Assembly: GCA_020636845.1 (NCBI GenBank)
Contig: JACJXD010000007.1
Span: 117,064 to 181,063 of the forward strand
Source: Bacteroidales bacterium
GTDB taxonomy: Bacteria > Bacteroidota > Bacteroidia > Bacteroidales > Tenuifilaceae
Direction of reading: 5' to 3'
DNA length: 64,000 nucleotides
Position 1 is the first letter of the stretch, and each line of letters opens with the position of its first letter. Both the position numbers and the translations under genes were made by a program. The notes beneath the pieces are model-generated. The model saw only the letters and a list, made by a program, of their open reading frames with translations, made no database searches and was not told the origin of the DNA. Shown piece after piece: positions 24,903 to 33,358 of this stretch.

Positions 24903-25934
24903 TTACTTCGTAACGGCCTGTCCATCGAATACAACAGCCTGTCCTTCCACTATTAACTCTTCGTCTTTATTAACGCCAGAGATAACTTCAATTTTATCAT
25001 CGTAAACACTCCCCAACTCCACAGTCCGACGCACTGCCTTACCGTTTTCGTAAACAAACACGTAACGCTCGTTAGTTCCCGACTGTTTTAAAATGGCAAA
25101 AGCAGGCACCAGCAACGCATCGCCTTTACCTATATTGATATGAGCCGTAGCAAACATTCCCGGACGAAGCAACCTGTTAGGATTGTTCATTACAACCTCA
25201 ACCGTAAAGGTTTTGGTAAGATTATCGATAGTTGGATAAATTCGCTCGATGCTTCCAACAAACTCTTTGCCCTTGTAAATTTCGGTAGTAACAATAACCT
25301 TCATACCCACCTTAACCTCGGCAAAATATTGGGCTGAAACACCAATAAGTAGCTTCAACTTATCGAGTTGCATAATGGAAACAACCGCAGGCTTTCCTAT
25401 ACTTGCAACCGGACTCATGGAAAACAGTTCCCCATCGTTGATATACTTTCCCGTAACAACTCCGTCGATGGGCGATTTTAAGGTGGTATTATCGTCGATG
25501 AAGTTTAGGTTTGTTTTGGCAATATCGTATTGCATTTTTACCTGATCGTACTGCTGCTGTGGAATAGCACCAACCTTAAGCAACGAGTCAACACGTTTCA
25601 AATCCAACTTCAACTTATCAAACTGAATTTTAGCCTGCTGATAACTTGTGCGGTCTAACAGCGCAACTACCTGCGATGCCTTAACGTTATCGCCCACATC
25701 AACCAATACTTTTTCTACTCTTCCGGCAGTAGCAGGTGCCAAGTGATTTTCCTTATACGCCTGAATTGTTGCGGGATAACGAAGTTGACGTTCGATATTA
25801 ACAGGCTCTATTACCTGAGTTACAACCTTGGTAAGTTTTTCTGCCACCGGTTGAGCGTTTTCGGTGCTTTTGCTTTTGCAGGAAACCATCACGGAAACCA
25901 GCAATACTACGCTTAACAGTTTAGATGCTTTCAT
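24903..25934 (-). CDS. RND efflux periplasmic adaptor (membrane fusion protein)
   Basis: Links the RND pump to the outer-membrane channel. The 343-residue protein begins with a lipoprotein signal (LLSVVLLVSVMVSC, Cys at about residue 19), so it is probably lipid-anchored in the inner membrane. It has the biotinyl-lipoyl halves (APATAGRVEKVLVDVGDNVKA and TTLKSPIDGVVTGKYINDGE) around a short alpha-hairpin (about 100-140), then the beta-barrel and membrane-proximal domains. All features fit the HlyD/MFP family. It sits between the TolC-type gene (51 bases upstream) and the pump gene. Confidence 0.94.
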   Translation of the reverse strand: MKASKLLSVVLLVSVMVSCKSKSTENAQPVAEKLTKVVTQVIEPVNIERQLRYPATIQAYKENHLAPATAGRVEKVLVDVGDNVKASQVVALLDRTSYQQAKIQFDKLKLDLKRVDSLLKVGAIPQQQYDQVKMQYDIAKTNLNFIDDNTTLKSPIDGVVTGKYINDGELFSMSPVASIGKPAVVSIMQLDKLKLLIGVSAQYFAEVKVGMKVIVTTEIYKGKEFVGSIERIYPTIDNLTKTFTVEVVMNNPNRLLRPGMFATAHINIGKGDALLVPAFAILKQSGTNERYVFVYENGKAVRRTVELGSVYDDKIEVISGVNKDEELIVEGQAVVFDGQAVTK

Positions 25935-25985
25935 AAAGTTTTATATTTTATTATTTATACTTTCAGTTTAAATTGACAATTGACC

Positions 25986-27323
25986 TTACTGTAACTCTTT
26001 TCCAATAGTCTTTTCGTAATCGGCCCTAGCGGTCAGGTATTCTATTTGTGCCTGAATAAGGTTAAGCCTAGCTTGCATCATAGCATTTTCGGCATCATTT
26101 AACTCAAGCAAAGTTGCCTGTCCGGTATTGTAACTGGTTTTGGCAATGGAATATCCTCTTTGTGCCAAATCGACATTTCCTACAGCCGAGTTCACTTTTT
26201 TTACCGCGGTGTTAATTGCATTTACCTCATTTTGAAGTTGAGTATTCAAGTTATTTTGGGTAAACTCTGTTTGCAAGGCTAACTCCTGCTGACTTATTCG
26301 CACCTGCGACAGCTGTCGCCGAACCGAAAACCCGCTAAATATCGGGACATTTAACTGCAAACCTACAAGGGAGGTTGGTACCCATTTATAATCGCTAAAC
26401 TTAAAATTGTTAGCCTGCGCCTGATACTGATAACTTCCTATTGCCACTAAACTTGGAATGTTTGAACTTTTAACCAACTTAGCCTGAATGTCCAACATCT
26501 GACTTGAAAGGTAAAGTTGCCGCAACGTTGAATTGGCATCCTGCCAACCATCGGTAGGCAAAACTCCTTCCGCTACCTCTAAATTCGTAACCTCTCCATC
26601 GTCAAGTGAAACCGGAGTATTAACATCAATATTTAAAAGAATTTTAAGTACATTTAGCAGATTATCATACGAATTCTCGGTTTGTAATAAGTTAGGGTAT
26701 AAGTTTTCGACCTGAACCTTTATTCGAATTACATCGTAATCCGAAACCATTCCGTTCTTATTAAGGTTTTGTATATTTTTCAAGTTGTCCAACGCATTTT
26801 GATAGCTCTGCCCTATAACCTCGCTCGACCGTTTTAGCAAAAGCACGTTGTAATAAGTGGTTTTTATATTGGCTGCAAGGTTTATTTGATTTTCCCTCAC
26901 TTTTTCAGCGCTAATTTCGACATCCTTTTTACCCAAGCGTATCGATTCGAAAATGCTAGCAACAAACACGGGAACCGATGCACTAACGGCACCAGTATAA
27001 CTATTATCGGAACCCACTTTTAAAGTAGTTCCTAAGGGAGAACCCGCAGGAAGAAATATTACAGGAAGTTTTAAGTAACGCGAATAGCTACCCGTTGCCT
27101 TAACGGTAGGATAAAGAGCAGCCATGTACTCCCCTACCTTTTCCTGCTTTTTTTGCAATTCCAACTCCGAGACCTTTTGCATTAGGTTCTGCTGTATAGC
27201 CAAATCTACAGCCTTTTGTACTGTAAGATGAATTGTATCGGTTTGAGCGTACAACAACGGACTTACTCCTATTGTCAGTAGGCCCAACGCCACAATAAAT
27301 TTCAATCTGACTTTCATATTCAT
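25986..27323 (-). CDS. TolC-family outer-membrane efflux channel
   Basis: Trimeric outer-membrane channel component of the efflux system, 445 residues. A signal peptide ends near SPLLYAQ. Two internally related halves follow, each with long helices: first half TVQKAVDLAIQQNLMQKV, second half RQLSQVRISQQELALQ, with the conserved GFSVRRQLS and GQATLLELNDAENAMMQARLN elements of the TolC fold. It is the second gene of the operon, 26 bases after the regulator, an order where the channel precedes adaptor and pump. Confidence 0.93.
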   Translation of the reverse strand: MNMKVRLKFIVALGLLTIGVSPLLYAQTDTIHLTVQKAVDLAIQQNLMQKVSELELQKKQEKVGEYMAALYPTVKATGSYSRYLKLPVIFLPAGSPLGTTLKVGSDNSYTGAVSASVPVFVASIFESIRLGKKDVEISAEKVRENQINLAANIKTTYYNVLLLKRSSEVIGQSYQNALDNLKNIQNLNKNGMVSDYDVIRIKVQVENLYPNLLQTENSYDNLLNVLKILLNIDVNTPVSLDDGEVTNLEVAEGVLPTDGWQDANSTLRQLYLSSQMLDIQAKLVKSSNIPSLVAIGSYQYQAQANNFKFSDYKWVPTSLVGLQLNVPIFSGFSVRRQLSQVRISQQELALQTEFTQNNLNTQLQNEVNAINTAVKKVNSAVGNVDLAQRGYSIAKTSYNTGQATLLELNDAENAMMQARLNLIQAQIEYLTARADYEKTIGKELQ

Positions 27324-27349
27324 ATCTATTTAATGTTATACTATTTTCG

Positions 27350-27976
27350 TTAAGCTATTAACTTGTGTTTGGAGTAATAAAAATCGACCAGTTCTATTCC
27401 TTCTTTTGTAGAAATACCCCTGATAAAGTTTACGGCTATATGCTCAAAAATATCGGCATACATAAACTTCTGAAAAACTCCACGGTTATTTAGTGCATTA
27501 GAATTAAGAGGGCTTATCATGTCCATTAATACATAAGCCGCTATTTCCGAATTTACATCGTCTCTAAAAACGCCTTCTTTCTTACCCTTGTTTATGAATT
27601 CTACTATTCTAATCCTGATTCTGTCGTTTAATTCATCTACCTTTTTATATATGGTATTGGGATAATACTTTCGTATATCGTGTATAAACAAGGGATTTAC
27701 AGCACGCAACTGCTTAACATGGAACCACATAAAAAGAATGTAAGTTTCAATCATATGAGTACTCTTTTTAAGAATCTCATCGGCAACGTCTTTTCTGTTC
27801 TGGTTATCGAGTTGCAAACAACTTTCTATTAAGGCGTCTTTTGTAGGATAATTTTCGTAAAGCGTTCTTTTAGACATACCTAAATTTTCGGCAATCATGT
27901 CCATTGTTACTCCCCTTATGCCCATTTGCCGAAACAACGCTAAAGCCCCTTCTACTATTTGATCTTTTACACTCAT
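27350..27976 (-). CDS. TetR-family transcriptional regulator of the efflux operon
   Basis: Probable repressor, 208 residues from the ATG at 27976. An upstream in-frame TTG at 28012 overlaps the promoter box and is rejected. The N-terminal helix-turn-helix is plain: KDQIVEGALALFRQMGIRGVTMDMIAENLGMSKRTLYENYPTKDALIE (first 48 residues), the TetR signature. The C-terminal ligand domain is divergent, as usual. It is the first gene of a five-gene operon with the channel, adaptor, pump and PG0541 protein, and a palindrome between its promoter and start codon is a likely operator, so autoregulation together with the pump is expected. Confidence 0.93.
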   Translation of the reverse strand: MSVKDQIVEGALALFRQMGIRGVTMDMIAENLGMSKRTLYENYPTKDALIESCLQLDNQNRKDVADEILKKSTHMIETYILFMWFHVKQLRAVNPLFIHDIRKYYPNTIYKKVDELNDRIRIRIVEFINKGKKEGVFRDDVNSEIAAYVLMDMISPLNSNALNNRGVFQKFMYADIFEHIAVNFIRGISTKEGIELVDFYYSKHKLIA

Positions 27977-27986
27977 AAAACTAAAT

Positions 27987-28001
27987 AAACTAAAATAGTT
28001 T
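27987..28001. promoter_or_regulatory. Candidate TetR operator
   Basis: Perfect palindrome AAACTA-AAA-TAGTTT located between the promoter (28010-28017) and the regulator start codon (27976). A further half-site AAAACTA occurs at 27977-27983. The location downstream of the promoter suits repression. The half-site spacing is typical of TetR-family sites; binding itself is inferred. Confidence 0.5.
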
Positions 28002-28009
28002 TCCGGGTG

Positions 28010-28017
28010 CAAAACTA
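28010..28017 (-). promoter_or_regulatory. -7 box of the efflux operon
   Basis: Read on the minus strand TAGTTTTG, exact TAnnTTTG. The start of transcription near 28003 would place the palindrome in the first bases of the transcript. Confidence 0.5.
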
Positions 28018-28176
28018 CAAAGTAATATAACGCAAACCCAAGAATCCAATATTATTATTTCAAAAATTATATTAAAAGATAATGTTAATAGACCATTAAA
28101 TATAATTTCTGGATAAAAGTTACTTTTTCGTAAGCTACTTTTAAGTTGAAACTTTAATATTTAAAAATAACCAGTA

Positions 28177-28184
28177 ACTTTGCA
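28177..28184 (+). promoter_or_regulatory. -7 box of lysS
   Basis: TAACTTTG, exact match, 25-32 bases before the lysS ATG. A TTG lies 26 bases upstream, farther than usual. Confidence 0.45.
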
Positions 28185-28208
28185 AGTTCTTTAAAATCAA
28201 ATTGACAC

Positions 28209-29933
28209 ATGGCTTTTTACGACGAACTTAGCGAACAGGAAATTATTAGACGAAATTCGCTCGAAGAATTACGCAAGTTAGGCATAAACCCCTATCCTGC
28301 TGCAGAATACCCTGTTACTCATACTACAGGCGACATCCTTAAAGATTTCGAAAACATGAGCACCAAACGTGCCGAAGTTTGCATTGCCGGACGTATTATT
28401 GCTCGCAGAATTATGGGTAGCGCATCGTTTTTCGAATTGCAGGACGAAAAGGGAAAAATTCAGGTTTACGTTAAACGCGACGACATTTGTCCTACCGAAG
28501 ATAAAACCCTTTACAACACGGTATTTAAAAAATTGCTCGATATTGGCGACATTGTTGGAGTTAAAGGAATTGTATTCCGCACCCAAATGGGCGAGGAATC
28601 GGTGCACACAACAGAGTTAACCCTTCTTTCAAAATCTATAAGGCCTCTACCTATTGTAAAGGAAAAAGACGGAAAGGTTTTCGATGCCGTTACCGACTCC
28701 GAAATGCGTTATCGCCAACGGTATGTGGATTTAATTATTAACCCTCAGGTACGCGAAACATTCATAAACCGCAGCAAGGTAATAAACACCATGCGCGAGT
28801 TTTTTAACTCGAAAGGTTACCTCGAAGTTGAAACGCCAATTCTTCAGCCAATTCCGGGAGGAGCTGCTGCACGTCCGTTTGTCACCCACCACAACGCGTT
28901 GGATATTCCTTTATACCTGCGTATTGCAAACGAACTTTACCTTAAACGGTTAATTGTTGGCGGATACAATGGCGTTTACGAATTTGCCAAGGATTTCCGT
29001 AACGAAGGAATGGACAGAACTCACAATCCGGAATTTACCGTAATGGAAATATACATTGCGTACAAGGACTACTTCTGGATGATGAACTTTACCGAGGAGA
29101 TGCTGGAGAAAGTTGCCATTGCCATACACGGAACTACAAAAATCACCTTTGGCGATAAGGAAATCGACTTTAAGCGTCCTTTCCGCAGAATAACCATGAC
29201 CGATGCCATAAAAGAGTACACAGGTATTGACATTACCGGAAAATCCGAAAACGAACTTCGCACAATATGTAAAGAATTAGAAGTTGAAGTTGACGATACA
29301 ATGGGCAAAGGTAAACTCATCGACTCCATTTTTGGTGAAAAATGCGAGGAACACATGATCCAGCCAACATTTATAATGGACTATCCCATTGAAATGTCGC
29401 CGCTTTGTAAGCGTCACCGGAATAACCCGGAATTAACCGAACGTTTCGAACTGTTTATTGCCGGTAAAGAACTTTGTAACGCTTACAGCGAGTTAAACGA
29501 CCCAATTGACCAACTGGAACGTTTTCAGGAACAGCTTAAACTAAGCGAAAAAGGCGACGACGAGGCAATGTTCATCGATATGGACTTTGTTCGTGCATTG
29601 GAATACGGAATGCCAACCTGTTCCGGAATGGGAATTGGTATTGACAGGTTAACCATGTTCATGACCAATAACCAGTCCATTCAGGATGTACTTTTCTTTC
29701 CCCAAATGCGTCCTGAGAAAAAACCACAAAAAGACAACGCTGAAGCCTACGCTCAAAAGGGCATTCCGACAGAATGGGTTCCGATACTACAAAAAATGGG
29801 GTTTAACACAGTTGCTTCGTTAGCCAATGTTGCTGCAGGAAAGCTGTTCAACGATTTATGCGGGTATAACAAGAAAAATAAACTCGGACTTAAAAATCCT
29901 TCGATGGACGATGTGAAAAGTTGGGTAGAATAA
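28209..29933 (+). CDS. lysS: Lysyl-tRNA synthetase, class II
   Basis: Charges tRNA-Lys. The 574-residue protein has the N-terminal OB-fold anticodon-binding domain (about 55-150: [23 protein letters not shown]), motif 1 ([18 protein letters not shown]), motif 2 ([21 protein letters not shown]) and motif 3 ([13 protein letters not shown]). After motif 3 it has about 75 extra residues (from MRPEKKPQ to the end), predicted helical with a helix-hairpin-helix look, absent from E. coli LysS (505) but, as far as I recall, normal in Bacteroidota. It is a single gene ending in a strong terminator. Confidence 0.97.
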   Translation: MAFYDELSEQEIIRRNSLEELRKLGINPYPAAEYPVTHTTGDILKDFENMSTKRAEVCIAGRIIARRIMGSASFFELQDEKGKIQVYVKRDDICPTEDKTLYNTVFKKLLDIGDIVGVKGIVFRTQMGEESVHTTELTLLSKSIRPLPIVKEKDGKVFDAVTDSEMRYRQRYVDLIINPQVRETFINRSKVINTMREFFNSKGYLEVETPILQPIPGGAAARPFVTHHNALDIPLYLRIANELYLKRLIVGGYNGVYEFAKDFRNEGMDRTHNPEFTVMEIYIAYKDYFWMMNFTEEMLEKVAIAIHGTTKITFGDKEIDFKRPFRRITMTDAIKEYTGIDITGKSENELRTICKELEVEVDDTMGKGKLIDSIFGEKCEEHMIQPTFIMDYPIEMSPLCKRHRNNPELTERFELFIAGKELCNAYSELNDPIDQLERFQEQLKLSEKGDDEAMFIDMDFVRALEYGMPTCSGMGIGIDRLTMFMTNNQSIQDVLFFPQMRPEKKPQKDNAEAYAQKGIPTEWVPILQKMGFNTVASLANVAAGKLFNDLCGYNKKNKLGLKNPSMDDVKSWVE

Positions 29934-29953
29934 ATACAATATTAGTAAAACCG

Positions 29954-29980
29954 AAAGCCAATCCGATAACGATTGGCTTT
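29954..29980. terminator. Bidirectional intrinsic terminator after lysS
   Basis: AAAGCCAATC (29954-29963), loop CGATAAC, GATTGGCTTT (29971-29980), followed by TTCGTTTT. The A-rich left side allows use by the convergent operon too. Confidence 0.9.
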
Positions 29981-29999
29981 TTCGTTTTAAAATACAAAA

Positions 30000-30977
30000 C
30001 TAAGGCTCATCGGCTACACTTTCACGCAAATCGTATAGCATCCACCGTTTCGAAACTATGCTATCACGCTTCTCGAAAAGCAACTTTTGAAATTTTTTCA
30101 AACCAATCGGTTCATTTCCATTTGCATGAACAAGCACGATGCTTCCAGCAAATGGTTTTTGGTTTTTAGCCAACCACGCATCCGAACCTATCGGAATCAA
30201 ACCGTAGGATATTACGCTATCGAAAACAGCCTTATCCGAAACAAGACCGGGAAAGCGAAAAAACGGCGAAGGCGTTTCTCCTTTAACCAGCAACTTTTTC
30301 TCGGTAAGCAAAATCTCGTCGTTAATATTAGTTCCCTTCTCCAACAAAAAATTCTCCTTTAAAGGAAGATCTTTACTTACCCTATGATGATAGGAATGAT
30401 TTACCCACGTAATTTTGATATTTCCAACTTTCTCTTGACCAACCAGCCATGCAAAATCGCTTGGATGTTCGTTAATCCATACACCTGTAATAGAAATTGC
30501 AATGGGCACCGGTTTTTCCTCCACTTTTAAAATATTTATCAACTTTACAAAGAAATCCTTGTCGAGTGGCAATTTCGAAGGGCAAAGATCTATGGTTAAG
30601 TCTATGCCCTTGTTTATTTTAGGAAAGCGTAAAATACCCGCATTTTGTAACATTGTCGAACGAAGTTCTGCATTTTCAATTGCTTTAATATAAGGTGTAC
30701 GCTTAAACATACTCATAAGTTCATCCTGTGCTTTTGGCACAAATCTGACAGCGCTATCCAAAATAACCTTTACATCTAACCTATGGGAATTTACAGCAAC
30801 AAAAAAATGTTTTTCTTTCTGGTAAAAATCCCTTATGACAATAAAACTATCGGACTGCACTACTAAATATCCATGAGTCAATTCATATTTTTCCGGTTTA
30901 TAGGACTGTCCGTTAGCATTAGAAATCAACTCAATACAAATCAAGCCTAAAACAAAAATTCTACTAAGCAACTTCAT
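30000..30977 (-). CDS. Exported NodB-like polysaccharide deacetylase family protein
   Basis: Exported protein of 325 residues (signal peptide ends near ISNANGQ). An N-terminal part of about 120 residues of unknown fold precedes a NodB-type domain. Its motif 1 reads TIDLCPS rather than TFDDGPS, so the catalytic-base Asp is kept but the metal-binding second Asp is Leu. Motif 2 is NHSYHH, with the HSxxH metal ligands kept. Motif 3 is FFRFPG. It may be an altered deacetylase or a binding protein for glycans or peptidoglycan. It is last in a leftward four-gene operon with an aminotransferase, a membrane glycosyltransferase and a permease, 53 bases after the permease. Confidence 0.75.
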   Translation of the reverse strand: MKLLSRIFVLGLICIELISNANGQSYKPEKYELTHGYLVVQSDSFIVIRDFYQKEKHFFVAVNSHRLDVKVILDSAVRFVPKAQDELMSMFKRTPYIKAIENAELRSTMLQNAGILRFPKINKGIDLTIDLCPSKLPLDKDFFVKLINILKVEEKPVPIAISITGVWINEHPSDFAWLVGQEKVGNIKITWVNHSYHHRVSKDLPLKENFLLEKGTNINDEILLTEKKLLVKGETPSPFFRFPGLVSDKAVFDSVISYGLIPIGSDAWLAKNQKPFAGSIVLVHANGNEPIGLKKFQKLLFEKRDSIVSKRWMLYDLRESVADEP

Positions 30978-31030
30978 AAATCAACTTATTTTAAAATATG
31001 CCCATTCAAAATTTTTCGATATTATACTAT

Positions 31031-32272
31031 TTATCTATTCTCCACCTCTTTGGGATCGAGAGCGTCGCGGAGGCTATTTCCCAGCAAATTAAAGGCTAAA
31101 ACCAACAACATTATGGCAAAACCGGGAATAAGCGCCAAATATGCCTTATCCATAATGACGTAACCGTAGTGATTTCGAACTATTGTACCCCACGAAGGCA
31201 TTGGAGGCTGAACACCCACACCCAAGAAACTAAGCCCTGCTTCGAGGAGTATAGCCGTTGCAAAGTTGCTTGCCGATACTATTATTACAGGACCTATAAC
31301 GCTTGGAAGTACATGCTTAAAAATTATCCTAAGTTTATTAAACCCCAATACCGTTGCTGCTTCTACATATTCCTTTTCACGAACGCTAAGCACCTGTCCA
31401 CGAACCACACGCGCCATGTCCACCCACATGGTTAAACCAACTGCAATAAATATTTGCCAAAACCCTTTGCCAATTAGCATGGTTAAGGCAATAACCATTA
31501 GCAAAGTTGGCACCGACCACGCAACATTCACAAGCCACATTACAAAACTATCGACCCAGCCTCTCATAAAACCAGCAACCGAACCCATAAATATGCCTAT
31601 AATTAAAGCAATAAATACGGCAATAAACCCTACCGAAAGCGAAACCCTTGCCCCTATAATCATCCGGCTAAGCAAATCGCGACCAAACCTATCGGTTCCC
31701 AAAACAAACCTGCGAGTAATAATATTTTCACTTAAAAACTTGGCTTTTAAATCGGCTAAAGTTGATGATTGCTTTTCTCCATTAAAAAGTTGAAAGGTTA
31801 CGGAATTTCCGGACTTCAACATTGCAGCATCAGACGCCAAGTGGTATAGTGCATTAACAATGCAAATACGTTGACTTGTCGGTTCCGCTTCCACATCGGG
31901 ATTATACTGCCAGGCAATAATATCGGTGCCGTCGAAGCTAACACTGTCGATAGATATTTCGTTAAAGGCAGACTCCTGTCCCAAAAACATACGACCAACT
32001 AAAGAGCGCTGCTTAACTTCCTTTTGCTTTCGTACCAACATCATTTTCACCTTAAAGCCCGGCTTACAAGCAGCAAGTTCTACATGCTGATTATTTGCAA
32101 AAGGAGTAGAATCCGGAGTAACCAAGTATCCTAAAATAGCAATTAGGGCAACAATGGCAATAAACAAAAAAGAAGCAACGGCAATCCAATCGTGCCGTAA
32201 TTTCCTCAAAGCAATACTCATTGGAGAGCCACTTCGGGCTATGGACATTAACTTATCGATCTTCCTTTCCAA
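31031..32272 (-). CDS. ABC transporter permease, OppC/DppC type
   Basis: Inner-membrane permease of the oligopeptide/dipeptide class, 413 residues. Membrane helix 1 is at about 33-53, followed by an unusually long extracytoplasmic segment (about 54-185), then RFVLGTDRFGRDLLSRMIIGARVSL, the typical OppC entry, and five more helices. The ATPase-contact EAA loop is EYVEAATVLGFNKLRIIFKHVLP, followed by LLEAGLSFLGVGVQPP. It is normally paired with OppB and two ATPases, none of which are in this window. Its start lies inside the upstream glycosyltransferase gene (25-base overlap), so translation is coupled. Confidence 0.9.
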   Translation of the reverse strand: MERKIDKLMSIARSGSPMSIALRKLRHDWIAVASFLFIAIVALIAILGYLVTPDSTPFANNQHVELAACKPGFKVKMMLVRKQKEVKQRSLVGRMFLGQESAFNEISIDSVSFDGTDIIAWQYNPDVEAEPTSQRICIVNALYHLASDAAMLKSGNSVTFQLFNGEKQSSTLADLKAKFLSENIITRRFVLGTDRFGRDLLSRMIIGARVSLSVGFIAVFIALIIGIFMGSVAGFMRGWVDSFVMWLVNVAWSVPTLLMVIALTMLIGKGFWQIFIAVGLTMWVDMARVVRGQVLSVREKEYVEAATVLGFNKLRIIFKHVLPSVIGPVIIVSASNFATAILLEAGLSFLGVGVQPPMPSWGTIVRNHYGYVIMDKAYLALIPGFAIMLLVLAFNLLGNSLRDALDPKEVENR

Positions 32273-33357
32273 GTGTTTACTCCTAAAATTGATTTTATAA
32301 ATGTTATCACCACGTAAAACGGGTAAAGCAACTGTAAAGGTATAAAAAGCAACATCAACTTAAATTGTTTTGAAAACAGAAGGAATGCCGATAACAGTAA
32401 AAAATCGGCACAAGCTTTTATTGTCCAAACCAAAAATAGCCGACTCCAACTTACATTGCCAAATACTGCCAAAAGCAGTAAAACAATTATAGCCAAGTTG
32501 GCCAACAGCGTTAGCAGTCCCACAAAAATTGTATCGAAATCGGTATAGTGAACCGACTTTGAAGCCCAACGTTGACGCCGTTTAAAAAAATGAGAAAAGG
32601 ATGTGCTTCCCCTTGTTAAAACAGACGCGTCAATCGCCCCTACAAAGGAAGTTTTTACTTTTTCCCTTTTTGCTTCGTGAAGCAAAAACATATCGTCGCC
32701 CGAAGGAACATCGGCCTTAATTGTAGATTCATTAATTGCAACACCGTTTGTTGATATTCCCAAGTTTGCCGAAGCGGCAATAACCGGTCGGCCAATACCA
32801 AAACTGCCAGCCGAAACGGCCATTAGCGACGCATACTCAAGAGCATCGACCCACTCCCAAATGCTACCAAGAAACTGAACTTTTACCAAGCCTTGCAAAA
32901 AAACTGCATCCACGGAACGCTCCGACAACCTTTCCAACCAACGTGGAGATACGGGAATACAATCGGCATCGGTAAATACTATTAAACTATTCTTTGCATG
33001 ACTTACACCCAAAAGCAATGCCTGCTTTTTACCATGCCTTTCTAAAGGCAACTTCAGCAACTTATAATTTCTACCTTGAATAAGAGTTTCAATGCTGTCG
33101 GAATAACTATCGACAGAACCATCGTCAACAAGAATTACCTCCCATAAATCGGGCGATAAAGTTTGGCTGTTTACTACAGAAATTAACCTTACAAGATTTT
33201 CCGCCTCGTTCCGAAAAGGGACGATTACACTAACCGACTTTACCTTACCATTACTTTTTCCTTTTTCTCCAAATGTTATACATACCCCTACTGCCAACGC
33301 AACTACCAGCAAAGAGTACAAAAGGACTATAACCAGTAAAATTGGAGACAACATCAA
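32248..33357 (-). CDS. Membrane-bound family 2 glycosyltransferase
   Basis: Glycosyltransferase of 369 residues. An N-terminal membrane helix (about 5-28) is followed by a GT2 catalytic domain with VIVPFRNEAENLVRLI, the nucleotide-sugar site LVDDGSVDSY, and the metal-binding FTDADCIPVS (DxD type). The acceptor region contains SGDDMFLLHEA (ED-like) and RRQRWASKS (QxxRW motif), found in processive or polyprenyl-linked GT2 enzymes. Two to three C-terminal helices (about 270-350) anchor it. Donor and acceptor are unknown. It begins one base after the aminotransferase stop and overlaps the permease gene at its 3' end. Confidence 0.9.
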   Translation of the reverse strand: MMLSPILLVIVLLYSLLVVALAVGVCITFGEKGKSNGKVKSVSVIVPFRNEAENLVRLISVVNSQTLSPDLWEVILVDDGSVDSYSDSIETLIQGRNYKLLKLPLERHGKKQALLLGVSHAKNSLIVFTDADCIPVSPRWLERLSERSVDAVFLQGLVKVQFLGSIWEWVDALEYASLMAVSAGSFGIGRPVIAASANLGISTNGVAINESTIKADVPSGDDMFLLHEAKREKVKTSFVGAIDASVLTRGSTSFSHFFKRRQRWASKSVHYTDFDTIFVGLLTLLANLAIIVLLLLAVFGNVSWSRLFLVWTIKACADFLLLSAFLLFSKQFKLMLLFIPLQLLYPFYVVITFIKSILGVNTWKGRSIS

Positions 33358-33358
33358 C

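Noticed and set aside
31266..31793. 175-codon + strand frame inside the OppC-type permease
   Set aside because: Antisense to a conserved permease, rich in Thr/Ile/Pro as expected from reverse reading of membrane helices; shadow frame.
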